A DNA stretch of 64,000 nucleotides from Paractinoplanes ovalisporus. Lineage in GTDB: Bacteria > Actinomycetota > Actinomycetes > Mycobacteriales > Micromonosporaceae. Every line of letters starts with the position of its first letter. The first letter of the stretch is position 1. The stretch is taken from contig NZ_JAENHP010000016.1 of assembly GCF_016834655.1 (NCBI RefSeq), positions 124,001 through 188,000 of the forward strand. The letters are read 5' to 3'. The notes beneath the pieces are model-generated. The model did not search any database. It was not told the origin of the DNA and worked only from the letters and a program-made list of their open reading frames with translations. A program made the position numbers and the translations under genes. Positions 37,155 through 45,994 of the stretch are shown here, piece after piece.

Positions 37155-37183
37155 AGGGCCACCGAACCGGCCACGATGTGAAG
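37155..37183 (-). promoter_or_regulatory. Duplicated 29-bp element upstream of 56-aa gene (copy 2)
   Basis: This copy shows 25/29 identity with 36889-36917, lies in the same orientation, and ends 41 bp before the ATG of the small membrane gene. It also lies about 100 bp upstream of the divergent VMAP-like operon, so one regulator could act on all three transcripts. Confidence 0.55.
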
Positions 37184-37285
37184 GAGCCGGATGTCCGGCT
37201 TCGAGCGGTGGACGGAAGGCCGATGGACCGTGCCGCGCCCCACGGGTGATGCTCATCCGGCAAGAAGGCCGAGAGAGGGGCAAAC

Positions 37286-37654
37286 GTGACGAGTGAGCTC
37301 ATGAGCGTGCGGACCGAGGACGGCAGCGCCGCGCTGTTCGAGGTCGACGTCAATCCGGGTGGGCTCCGGGACGTGTCCTTCGACGGCAAAATCGTCAAGG
37401 CGAAGGAAACGCTCGAGCAGTCGCTGGTCGAGGTTCGCCGGGTCGCGCTCAAGGCGCTCGACACGTTCCGCGACGGCGGCGCCGACGGTCCGGATCAGGT
37501 GGAGCTCGAATTCGGCGTCAAGTTCAAGGCCGAGGCGGGCACCGCGGTTTTCGCCAAGGCCGCCGCCGAGGGCCACATCGTCGTACGGCTCTCCTGGAAG
37601 AGCGGCGTGGACGGACCGGGCGGACCGGGCGGTGGCGAGGCCGACGACGAATGA
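37286..37654 (+). CDS. Trypco1 (CU044_2847)-like protein
   Basis: This 122-residue protein starts at a GTG preceded by GAGAGGGG. The fold reads as strand-helix-strand: SAALFEVDVNPGG, then AKETLEQSLVEVRRVALKAL, then DQVELEFGVKFKAEAGTAVF. This matches the trypsin-co-occurring domain 1 family, whose members are encoded beside trypsin-like proteases in predicted conflict systems. A Gly/Asp-rich tail ends it. Its stop overlaps the start of the trypsin gene by four bases. The inferred role is a regulator or substrate of that protease. Confidence 0.83.
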   Translation: MTSELMSVRTEDGSAALFEVDVNPGGLRDVSFDGKIVKAKETLEQSLVEVRRVALKALDTFRDGGADGPDQVELEFGVKFKAEAGTAVFAKAAAEGHIVVRLSWKSGVDGPGGPGGGEADDE

Positions 37655-39372
37655 CCTCGATGCAGTGGCAGGCACGCGTCGAGATCCCGGGCACCTCGGT
37701 GCACGGCAGCGGATTCCTCGTGACGGATCGGCACGTTCTCACGTGCGCGCATGTCGTGGCCGGCTCCGGAACAGTGAGCGTGACGCTCCGCAACGCCACG
37801 GAACCGATCACCGCGACCGTGCTCCGGTCGGGTCGCTGGTGGACGAAACGGTCCGAGGAGGCCGACGTCGCGGTCCTGGAACTGTCCGAGCCGGTGGACG
37901 TCGAGCCGGCCCGGTTCGCGCCGTACACCGCGGTTGAGCTGTATGCCGGCCAGGATCTGAACGCCCACGGCTACCCCCGCCACTTCTCCGTGGACGGTGT
38001 GAACTGCCGGTTCCACGCGCGCCCGCACCGCGAGATCCGCGCGAACGTCCAGATCGACGCGGTCGACGACTTCACGGTCTGGCTCGAGGAGGGCTTCAGC
38101 GGCGCGGCCGCCTACCATCTGGGCACCGGTCAGGTCGTCGGCATGGTGAAATCGGCCGGTCATGACCCGCGCGTGGGGGTCATCGTGCCGATCGCCGAGC
38201 TGGTGCGGCACTGCCCCGCACTGGCGGAGGTCATCGCGCTCGGTTCGCTCAGCCCGAAGGTCTACACCGAGCTGCGCGAGGCCGTCACGGCGGTGAAGCT
38301 CCGGCCGATCGAGGTCAGCCGGCTGCACAGTGCCATGCGGTCCGCGATCCCCAGCATGCCCACGCACCTCGGCACGCTGCTCGCGGTGGTGGAAGCCGTC
38401 GTGGTGGAAACGGTGCTGGTCGACGACGACCAGATGCACCGCCATCTGCGGACACTCCTCGACCACCTGGACACCCGGCCGCTCCGGAAATGGAGCCGGC
38501 GTCATCTGCCGGCCGGCCGGTCCGCGCCGTCACCGATCGAAACCCGCCGCGACGGTGCGGTCGTGGTGCGGCTGGAGCCCTCCGCGGATTCCGGGCACGA
38601 GGCGTACGACCTGACCGTGTGGACGGTGACGAGCCTGGACGGCGAGCTCACCGAGCCGGTCGTCGACGAGCGCGGCGTGGACCGTGGGCGGTGGCAGGAG
38701 CGCGTCGAGGCGGCGGTCGAACAGGGACTGACCCGGATGCCGGCGTCGGTCGAGGTCGTGATGGTGGAGTTCGTCCTGCCGCGCGAGTTCCTGGGCGAAG
38801 CGGTCGACGAGTGGACCGACCGCACCGACGACGACACACCGCTCGGCGTGTCCCGGGCGGTCGCCGTACGGGATCTCGACTGGTTCACCCACCCCAACCC
38901 GGCCGCCCTGGGCCGCCGCGCCCGCACTCTGCGCGACACCGGTAAGAGTCTCAGCGAGGTGCTGCGCTGGAAGGACTGCGGTGAAGCGCCGCCCGTCCGG
39001 ACCACCAACTTCAAGGGATGGCTGCGCATGGGCGAAGGGACACTCGCGCTCGCGCTGGCCGGTGAGTGGACGGCCACGCAGTACGTCAGCGCCGCCGTCG
39101 CTTCCGGACCGCCGGTCATGCTCTGGCGCCGGCACGCCTGTTCCGCCGACGAGCACCGACATGGCGACTCGTGCACCGGCCGGTGGTTCTGTGGTGAGAT
39201 GGCCGACCAGCTGCACGGGGTGACCATCGACGCGGTCGCCGAACGGGTCCGCGACCTGCGGGCACGGGCGCTGGCCTCGGCCGAGCAGGATGACCGGCAC
39301 TGCGGCAGCGGACTCACGCTGCTGCTGGACGACGCGCGGCGGCGGCCGGCGCCGCTGAGCTTCGCGGAATGA
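37651..39372 (+). CDS. Trypsin-like protease fused to VMAP-type C-terminal region
   Basis: This is a 573-residue protein. Residues 10-190 form a trypsin-like domain with His34 (LTCAHVV), Asp72 (EADVAVLEL) and Ser150 (EGFSGAA), so the triad is intact. A helical linker (about 205-290) resembles the middle region of vWA-MoxR-associated proteins. The C-terminal 280 residues (VEFVLPREFLGEAVDEW, then PVMLWRRHACS) resemble the VMAP C-terminal domain. No signal peptide is visible, so it should act inside the cell. In the predicted VMAP systems this protein links the vWA/MoxR module to effectors. It is ATGA-coupled on both sides. Confidence 0.85.
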   Translation: MTSMQWQARVEIPGTSVHGSGFLVTDRHVLTCAHVVAGSGTVSVTLRNATEPITATVLRSGRWWTKRSEEADVAVLELSEPVDVEPARFAPYTAVELYAGQDLNAHGYPRHFSVDGVNCRFHARPHREIRANVQIDAVDDFTVWLEEGFSGAAAYHLGTGQVVGMVKSAGHDPRVGVIVPIAELVRHCPALAEVIALGSLSPKVYTELREAVTAVKLRPIEVSRLHSAMRSAIPSMPTHLGTLLAVVEAVVVETVLVDDDQMHRHLRTLLDHLDTRPLRKWSRRHLPAGRSAPSPIETRRDGAVVVRLEPSADSGHEAYDLTVWTVTSLDGELTEPVVDERGVDRGRWQERVEAAVEQGLTRMPASVEVVMVEFVLPREFLGEAVDEWTDRTDDDTPLGVSRAVAVRDLDWFTHPNPAALGRRARTLRDTGKSLSEVLRWKDCGEAPPVRTTNFKGWLRMGEGTLALALAGEWTATQYVSAAVASGPPVMLWRRHACSADEHRHGDSCTGRWFCGEMADQLHGVTIDAVAERVRDLRARALASAEQDDRHCGSGLTLLLDDARRRPAPLSFAE

Positions 39373-40388
39373 GGGACGCCGTGACCGACGACGCTGACAC
39401 CGCCTGGTACGTCTACCGCGGTACCGACCAGCAGCACGATCTCATCGAGACGCTTCCGGAGCCGCCGCCCTGGCGCGGCTTCGACCCCGATCCCAGTGCC
39501 GGGGAAGAGCCGCCGTTCGTGGCCGAGGACCGGGAGAAGGAGCTCCGCGCCGCGCGGCACTACCGCCCCGACCCGGAGACGGTCCGGCTGGTGAACGCCG
39601 CGCTGCTGCTGCGCCGCCCCATGTTGGTCACCGGGCGGCCCGGCACCGGAAAGTCCACACTGGCCACGGCGATCGCGCACGAGCTGGGTCTGGGCCGGGT
39701 GCTGCGGTGGAACATCACCAGCCGGGTCGGGCTGCGCGACGGGCTCTACGAGTACGACCCGCTGGCCCGGCTGTACGCCGCGAGCCGCAACGGCGACGCT
39801 CCCGCGGTGGCCGAAGAGGATCTTGGCCAATACCTCCGGCTCGGTCCGCTCGGCACGGCCCTGCTGCCTCGCCGCCGCCCCCGCGTCCTGCTGATCGACG
39901 AGATCGACAAGGCCGACCTCGACCTGCCGAACGACCTGCTGGCGCTCTTCGAGGACGGCGAGTTCGAGATCCCGGAGCTGCACCGCCAGCCCGAACGCTA
40001 CGCGGAGACCGCAGTCCGGACGTACGACAGCCCCGACCGGGTCGTCATCCGCAAGGGCCGGGTCCGCTGCAGCCAGTTCCCGCTCGTGATCATGACCAGC
40101 AACGGCGAACGCGAGTTCCCGCCGGCGTTCCTGCGTCGCTGCGTCCAGATCCCGATCGCCGTCCCCGACCAGGCCAAACTCCAGGAGATCGTCGCCGCGC
40201 ATCTGCCCGGCATGGCACCGGACAGCGCCGAGGTGATCCAGCAGTTCCTGCAGGAGCGGGAGGGGGCCGGCCTCGCCACCGACCAGCTGCTCAACGCCAT
40301 CTATCTGGTCCACGCGGCCGGGCTCGACCGCGACGCGACCCGGAAGGCGCTCGCCCGTGCGGTGATGAGCCCACTGGTGCAGCAGTGA
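39369..40388 (+). CDS. MoxR-family AAA+ ATPase of the VMAP-like operon
   Basis: This 339-residue ATPase has Walker A TGRPGTGKST (about 87-96), Walker B VLLIDEIDKAD (about 173-183), sensor 1 in VIMTSNGEREFP and an arginine finger in FLRRC. MoxR ATPases act as chaperones that remodel partner complexes containing vWA domains; the vWA-like partner is the next gene. It overlaps both neighbours by four bases, so stoichiometric co-translation is likely. Confidence 0.93.
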   Translation: MRDAVTDDADTAWYVYRGTDQQHDLIETLPEPPPWRGFDPDPSAGEEPPFVAEDREKELRAARHYRPDPETVRLVNAALLLRRPMLVTGRPGTGKSTLATAIAHELGLGRVLRWNITSRVGLRDGLYEYDPLARLYAASRNGDAPAVAEEDLGQYLRLGPLGTALLPRRRPRVLLIDEIDKADLDLPNDLLALFEDGEFEIPELHRQPERYAETAVRTYDSPDRVVIRKGRVRCSQFPLVIMTSNGEREFPPAFLRRCVQIPIAVPDQAKLQEIVAAHLPGMAPDSAEVIQQFLQEREGAGLATDQLLNAIYLVHAAGLDRDATRKALARAVMSPLVQQ

Positions 40389-43147
40389 ACCTGGAAGACC
40401 TTTACACCGCCGTACGCCGGGGCGGTGTGGAGCCCACGCCGCGGGAACTCGCCGAGACGTTGTGGCTGGCCGCCCAGATGCAGCGGAGCCGGCCCGAACC
40501 GGCGAGCGTCCGAGGCGACGACCCGGGTGCACCGGCGCCGCCGGGGCGGTTGCCGCGGCCGAAGGGCCGTCCAACTTCGGCCGGCCGGCCGGAGCCACCG
40601 CCCGCGACCGAGCTGCACCCCTACCGACCGGCGGTCCGCCGGACCCGGCCGGCTCGCGCCGAGAACGTGCCCCGGCCCATCGCCCTCTCCGACCGGCTGG
40701 CCTTCCAGCGGGCGCTCCGGCCGCTCCTGCGCCGCGTGCCGGCCCCTGGTCCCGGCACTCTGGACGAGGAAGCGACCGCCCGGCTCATCGGCGACCAACC
40801 CCCGGGGGCACCCTGGCCGGTGGTGATGCGTTCCGCCCGGCAGCGGTGGCTCGACGCGGTGGTGGTGGTCGACGACGGCGATTCCATGGCGATCTGGCGC
40901 GGGTTGGCCGCCGACGTCGTCCGGGTGCTGCGCGAGTCCGGGGTGTTCCGTCAGGTGACGACGTTCCGGCTGCGTCCGGCGCCCGGCGACGGAACGGTGG
41001 CCGAGGTGACCGACTGGCAGGGACGACCGGTGACGCCGGGCCACCTGGTCGACCCCATGAACCGCCGGGTGACCTTCGTGATCACCGATGGCGTGGACCC
41101 GATCTGGCGATCAGGGTCGGCGGGCGCGGTGGCGAGCGGCTGGGCCCGGCGTGGTCCGATGTCGATCCTGCAACCGCTGCCGGAACGGCTCTGGGCGCGA
41201 ACCTGGACGCGTACGGTGGCGGGCACGCTCGCCGCACCACGGCCGGCCGCCCCGAACAGCGATCTGAGCCTCGCTCCCTTCGGCGGCCGCGCCGCACCGG
41301 ACGGCGTTCTCGTGCCCGTCCTTCAGATGGATCACCGCTGGTTGCGCCGCTGGACCGCTTTGATCGCCGGAGGCCCACCGATGACCGCGGCCGTCACGGG
41401 AATCGGCGAGCCGCTGGAGGAGCCGGTGACACCGGCCGTGGAGCCGTTGACACCGGGGCAGCGCGTGCAACGGTTTCGGGCGGCTGCCTCGCCGGAGGCG
41501 TTCCGGCTCGCCCGGCTCGTCGCGCTGAGCGAGCCGCAGGTCGAGGTGATCCGCTACGTGCAGCAGGCGACGTTCCCCGACCCGCAACCGGCCTATCTGG
41601 CCGAGGTGCTGCTCAGCGGTCTGCTCCGGGTCGAGAACGCGGACCTCGGGCAGTACGGGTTCATCGAGGGCGTGGCCGAGGAACTGGTGGACACGCTCAC
41701 CGTCAGCGAGACCCTGGGGGCCAACGAGTTGCTGGCCCAGGTGTCGGTCGAGGTGGCCCGGCAGAGGAACAGGACCGGGGCCGGCTTCCTCGCACTGACT
41801 CCCGCCGACGGTGACGAGCGGATGGCGTCGGGCAGCAGGCCGTTCGCGGTCACCTCGTACGGGCGTGAACGGGTGACGCTCGCCCGGCGCCGGCTCGAAG
41901 CACCGCCACCCGCTGCTCCGGCCCGCCCGGCGTCGAGACCGGTGCGGCCACGCGTCTCCAGCCGGGGCCGGCTGTCCTGCCCCTACTGCTATTCCGCGAT
42001 TCGGCGGCGCGCCGATCTGTGGTTCGCCTGCACCGGACGAAAGCAGCCGGGAAAGGAGGTCTGCCGTCCCGTGGTCGATGAGGCTCGACGATCACTTACC
42101 GGCTACGCCGTTCCGTCCCGGCCGGTGTTCCCGCCCCCGTCAACGCTCCTCCCGTTCACCGGAACGTCCAGCACCGCGGACTGTCCGGACTGTGGCGGCC
42201 CGACCGGGATTCGGGTCTGTCCCCACTGCCATACCCGATTGCCTGCTGTGTTCGGTGAATCGGCGAGCCCGATGATCGCCATGGTCGGAGCGCGAGCGAC
42301 CGGCAAGTCGGTCTATCTGACCGTGCTGACTCACCAAATGCGGTCGGTCCTTTTCCGCGAGTTCGACGCCGACGTTCGGCAGGTCGGCGGGGATGGCTCG
42401 GATTGGCTCGATCAAAACACTCGGAGGCTGTACGAGGACCGTTCCCTGCTCGCGACCACTGCGCGGGCGTTCGACGGCCGGACCGAAGCCATGGTGCTGG
42501 AGTGGCGGACCCGGGAGCGCACCTGGCTCGGCCAGAACCGGTTCCGGTCGAGCTACATCAGCTTCCAGCACGGCCTCGGCGACGATCTGACCGATGACAC
42601 CTATCCGGGCGGGTCGCGCTATCTGGGAGCGGCCAGTCATCTCATCCTGTTGCTCGACCCGACGCAGCTGCCAGGAGCAGCCGAACGACTGCGTCTGCCC
42701 GTTTCGGGCCGACCGTACATCGACCCGGTCCGCGACGTGTTGAATTGGGTCACCGAGACGCTCAAGTCCACTGACCATTGGAACGGCCGGATGATCACCC
42801 TGCCGGTTGCGGTCGTGTTCACCAAGATGGACGCCTTCTACTCCGCCTTGGGGAAAACGCATCCGTTGCTCCTGACCCAGCGCCGGCCGGGCGGATACGA
42901 CGAACAGCACGGGCGGCTGGTGCACGAGCTGGTGAGCGTCTTCCTCGACTCGTGGAACGGCCAGGACATCAACCGAACCCTGCGCGCCAATTATCGCGAC
43001 TACCAGTACTTCTTCGTCTCAGCGCTGGGAGCCGAACCGAACTACGAGAACGCGACGGTGAGTCCCGCTGGGATCCGCCCGGAGCGGGTCGAAGAGCCGC
43101 TGCTGTGGCTGCTGCACCGGGCCGGAGTGGTTCCGGCGGCACCGTAG
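40385..43147 (+). CDS. SAV_2336-like vWA domain fused to zinc ribbons and a GTPase
   Basis: The protein has 920 residues from the GTG overlapping the MoxR stop. Residues 90-440 resemble the SAV_2336 N-terminal, vWA-like region (DAVVVVDDGDSMAIW near 157, then RRVTFVITDG). Residues 531-620 hold two Cys4-type zinc ribbons (CPYCYSAI and later C residues; CPDCGG with CPHCHTRLP). Residues 628-915 form a TRAFAC-like GTPase: G1 GARATGKS, G4 FTKMD and G5 SALG, like the double-GTPase families seen in conflict systems. SAV_2336 proteins more often carry caspase, NB-ARC or TPR parts, so the ribbon-GTPase end is unusual. Confidence 0.85.
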   Translation: MNLEDLYTAVRRGGVEPTPRELAETLWLAAQMQRSRPEPASVRGDDPGAPAPPGRLPRPKGRPTSAGRPEPPPATELHPYRPAVRRTRPARAENVPRPIALSDRLAFQRALRPLLRRVPAPGPGTLDEEATARLIGDQPPGAPWPVVMRSARQRWLDAVVVVDDGDSMAIWRGLAADVVRVLRESGVFRQVTTFRLRPAPGDGTVAEVTDWQGRPVTPGHLVDPMNRRVTFVITDGVDPIWRSGSAGAVASGWARRGPMSILQPLPERLWARTWTRTVAGTLAAPRPAAPNSDLSLAPFGGRAAPDGVLVPVLQMDHRWLRRWTALIAGGPPMTAAVTGIGEPLEEPVTPAVEPLTPGQRVQRFRAAASPEAFRLARLVALSEPQVEVIRYVQQATFPDPQPAYLAEVLLSGLLRVENADLGQYGFIEGVAEELVDTLTVSETLGANELLAQVSVEVARQRNRTGAGFLALTPADGDERMASGSRPFAVTSYGRERVTLARRRLEAPPPAAPARPASRPVRPRVSSRGRLSCPYCYSAIRRRADLWFACTGRKQPGKEVCRPVVDEARRSLTGYAVPSRPVFPPPSTLLPFTGTSSTADCPDCGGPTGIRVCPHCHTRLPAVFGESASPMIAMVGARATGKSVYLTVLTHQMRSVLFREFDADVRQVGGDGSDWLDQNTRRLYEDRSLLATTARAFDGRTEAMVLEWRTRERTWLGQNRFRSSYISFQHGLGDDLTDDTYPGGSRYLGAASHLILLLDPTQLPGAAERLRLPVSGRPYIDPVRDVLNWVTETLKSTDHWNGRMITLPVAVVFTKMDAFYSALGKTHPLLLTQRRPGGYDEQHGRLVHELVSVFLDSWNGQDINRTLRANYRDYQYFFVSALGAEPNYENATVSPAGIRPERVEEPLLWLLHRAGVVPAAP

Positions 43148-43223
43148 ACCCTCTGTCGACGCCACATCCTGACGCCGGCGCGCGTCCTCCTTTGTGGAAC
43201 TTCTCTTCTGCTGTGGAGGACAT

Positions 43224-45008
43224 GTGCGACACCCAGTGAGGTCGGCCCTGGCCGCCGTCGGCGCGGGCTTGTTGGCCGCCCTGAGCGGGCTGCCCGCGCC
43301 GGCCACGGCCGCGACCAGCGGGCCGGCGACGATCGTAGTTCGTGACGGCGCGACCCAGCCCGTGTTCGACTACGCACAGGCGATCACCGAGGAGGTCTTC
43401 GTCGAGGTTCCGCTGGACACCGACGGGGACGGTGTGCGGGACCGGGTTCGGCTGGAGATCACCCGGCCCGGTGAGACCGAGACCGCCGGGCTCAAGGTCG
43501 GCTCGCTCATGATTGCCACGCCGTATCTGGGTGACGACTGGCCGGAGGTGCCCTATCACGACGTGGAGCCGGACCGGTTGCCGCAGGAGCGGGCCGCGGC
43601 CGTCTCGCTTGCCCGGTCCGCCGGACTGACCCGCGCCGGCGACGACGACTCGGGCTACCCGGAGGAGGGCACCTGGGAGTTCTTCGTCCGCCGCGGCTAC
43701 GCCATGATCTCGATGGAGAGCCTGGGCACCGCCGGTTCGACCGGCTGCCCGGACGCCGGTGGGCCGCACGAGGCGGCCGCGACCCGGGCCGCCATCGACT
43801 GGCTGGGCGGGTCCGGACGGGCCTACGACGCCGCCGGGCGGGTGATCACCGCGCACTGGTCGGCCCGCAAGGTCGGCATGTACGGGGTCTCGTACAACGG
43901 AACGCTGCCCCTGGCCGCGGCGGTGACCGGGGCCTCCGCCCTCAAGACGATCATTCCGATGTCGGCCGTCTCCAGCTGGTACGACGAGTACCGCGCGAAC
44001 GGGCTGGTCGTCGCCCCGTACGGCTGGCAGGGGGAGGACGTCGACATCCACGCCCGGGTCATCCTGTCGCGGCCGAACCCGCAAGTGTGCGCGGCCGCGA
44101 TGGACCGGCTGGCCCAGCAACAGGACCGGGTCACCGGCGACTACTCGCCGTTCTGGGCCCAGCGCGACTACGCGGCCCGGGCCGGCAACATCCGGGCCAG
44201 CGTCTTCATCGTGCAGGGCCTGCGTGACTGGAACGTCAAGACGAAACAGGGCATTCAGCTCTGGGACGCCCTCGGCCGCCATGGCGTCGACCGCAAGCTG
44301 TGGCTCTACGACGGCGACCACGGCTCCGCCAACGCCCCGCAGTTCTTCCCGGCCATGCGCCGCTGGATCGACCACTACATCTACGACATCGACAGCGGCA
44401 TCGAGGGTGAGGCGCCGGTGACGTTCGAGGACGCCGACGCGACGGTCACCGGCACCAGCCCGTCCTGGCCGGTGCCCGGTTCGGCCGCCGTGACGCTGCC
44501 CCTGGCCACCGGCCCGGCCCGCGTCGACACGTTCACCGACAACGGCCGCACCGCGCCGGCCGAGGAACTGCTGGAGCCCGCGGGCCACTCCCTGGCCTAC
44601 CGCAGTCCGGCCCTGACGTCACCGGCCCGCCTGAGCGGCACGCCCCGGGTCGCCGTCGACGTGAGCATCGACAACCGTACGGCCGCCAACCTCACCGCCC
44701 TGCTGGTCGACTACGGCCCGGCCGGCACCGACCCGGTGATCGTCACCCGCGGCTGGATCGACCCGCAGAACCGCGACTCGCTCGCCCGTTCCGCCCCGGT
44801 CGTGCCGGGCCGGACATACCGGTTGCGCTGGGACATGCAGCCCCAGCAGCACACGTTCCCGGCCGGCCACCGCATCGGCGTGGTCGTCCTCGCCACCGAC
44901 TACGACTACACGCTGCGCCCGCTGCCCGGCACCCGGATCTCGGTCCGCCCGGCGGCCAGCACGGTCACCCTCCCCCTGGTCGGGGGCCGCGCGTCCCTCC
45001 GCTTCTGA
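43224..45008 (+). CDS. Secreted S15-family (Xaa-Pro dipeptidyl-peptidase-like) peptidase
   Basis: The protein has 594 residues from a GTG with GGAGGA close upstream; a GTG at 43194 is an alternative. The signal peptide ends PATAATS. The nucleophile is in GVSYNG, the acid in LRDWNV and the histidine in GDHGSA, matching S15 / X-Pro dipeptidyl-peptidases. The C-terminal part (RVAVDVSIDN onward) is the galactose-binding-like domain of the family. It acts outside the cell on proline-containing peptides. It follows the VMAP-like operon by 76 bp but looks functionally separate. Confidence 0.9.
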   Translation: MRHPVRSALAAVGAGLLAALSGLPAPATAATSGPATIVVRDGATQPVFDYAQAITEEVFVEVPLDTDGDGVRDRVRLEITRPGETETAGLKVGSLMIATPYLGDDWPEVPYHDVEPDRLPQERAAAVSLARSAGLTRAGDDDSGYPEEGTWEFFVRRGYAMISMESLGTAGSTGCPDAGGPHEAAATRAAIDWLGGSGRAYDAAGRVITAHWSARKVGMYGVSYNGTLPLAAAVTGASALKTIIPMSAVSSWYDEYRANGLVVAPYGWQGEDVDIHARVILSRPNPQVCAAAMDRLAQQQDRVTGDYSPFWAQRDYAARAGNIRASVFIVQGLRDWNVKTKQGIQLWDALGRHGVDRKLWLYDGDHGSANAPQFFPAMRRWIDHYIYDIDSGIEGEAPVTFEDADATVTGTSPSWPVPGSAAVTLPLATGPARVDTFTDNGRTAPAEELLEPAGHSLAYRSPALTSPARLSGTPRVAVDVSIDNRTAANLTALLVDYGPAGTDPVIVTRGWIDPQNRDSLARSAPVVPGRTYRLRWDMQPQQHTFPAGHRIGVVVLATDYDYTLRPLPGTRISVRPAASTVTLPLVGGRASLRF

Positions 45009-45031
45009 GGGCCGGTCCTCAGCCGGAACAC

Positions 45032-45436
45032 GTGCCGGCCGAACGGACAGGCGTGCTGAGAAAAACTGGCAGCGTTGCCAAGAAAGCGGCGTCGGCCGGG
45101 GTGCTCGTCGGAGCGGGAGCAGCCATCGCGCTGCTCCTGCCGTCCGTCGCCCCGGCCGCGACCACCTACTTCTCGAAGACGACGAAGGCCACCGGGTCGG
45201 GCTCGGTGAGCTGTCCGGTGGGTTCGAAGGTCACCGGGGGTGGGGTGAACAAGCTTCCTTCCAACTCGTACGGGTCGTCGAGCTCGACCGAATACATCCT
45301 GGTCGCGTCGTATCCGAACGGGGAAGGGTGGAAGGGCGAAGGCCGTGTCGTCCGGGGCAGCCGGTCCTCGAGCGGTGACTGGCGCTACACCAGCGGAATC
45401 TTCATGCCGCCGGTGTTCGCGATCTGCATCCGCTGA
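45032..45436 (+). CDS. Small secreted protein of unknown function
   Basis: The protein has 134 residues from a GTG; an in-frame GTG at 45053 is also possible. An N-terminal signal or membrane segment (AGVLVGAGAAIALLLPSVAPA) is followed by a Ser/Gly-rich mature part with two cysteines (VSCPVGSK, FAICIR). The pattern CPVGSKVTGGGV recurs in small secreted actinomycete proteins of unknown role. The 3' end overlaps the convergent gene by 35 bp. Confidence 0.6.
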   Translation: MPAERTGVLRKTGSVAKKAASAGVLVGAGAAIALLLPSVAPAATTYFSKTTKATGSGSVSCPVGSKVTGGGVNKLPSNSYGSSSSTEYILVASYPNGEGWKGEGRVVRGSRSSSGDWRYTSGIFMPPVFAICIR

Positions 45437-45914
45437 GGTCAGTGCGGGTGGACGGGAGGGGCCGCCCGGCCAGCAGGCGCCGGCCGGCCTCGACCTTGGC
45501 GTCGGTCGGGTCCTTGAAGTTCCACAGCCGGGCCAGTTTCTCGGCGTCGCCCCAGTCGTAGCCGGCCTCGAAGAACGCGTCCAGCTCGCGCTGACCGGGG
45601 ACGGCCTCGACCGTCCGGGTGGCGATGGAACTTGGCGTTGGCGATGCGGAAGAAGCCGGCAACGGCAGCGCGGTCGTGGCCGAGGGCGGCGGGGGCGTGG
45701 GGGCCGTGCCGCCCTCGAGGAAGTCGTGCATCTGGACCAGGCCGGCCATCAGGCCGACCCCGAGCACCGCGCTGCCGGCCGACTGGGCGATCCGGCGCCG
45801 CTTGCGGTAGCTCTGCGACAACGTCTGTACGCGGTTGTACACCACGGCGGGGTCGGTCGGCAGCCGCTCGCCCTCGGCCATCCCCTCCCGGATGCGGTCG
45901 TCGAACTCGTTCAC
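45402..45914 (-). CDS. Single-pass membrane protein, 170 aa
   Basis: A GTG start has AGAGG upstream. A basic, charged N-terminal region (about residues 1-42) is followed by one membrane segment (SAGSAVLGVGLMAGLVQM), then a Pro/Ser/Ala-rich linker and an extracellular region (ELDAFFEAGYDWGDAEKLAR). The layout is like anti-sigma-type or sensor-type proteins, but I see no zinc motif and no adjacent sigma gene. Its function is unknown. The 3' end overlaps the convergent small secreted gene. Confidence 0.65.
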   Translation of the reverse strand: MNEFDDRIREGMAEGERLPTDPAVVYNRVQTLSQSYRKRRRIAQSAGSAVLGVGLMAGLVQMHDFLEGGTAPTPPPPSATTALPLPASSASPTPSSIATRTVEAVPGQRELDAFFEAGYDWGDAEKLARLWNFKDPTDAKVEAGRRLLAGRPLPSTRTDLSGCRSRTPAA

Positions 45915-45994
45915 AACCTCTAAGACGTACGTGGTGACGTGTCTGTGCAGCTGCGGGACCGGACGTGATCGGCGCGCCCGGCCCCGCGCGGTGC

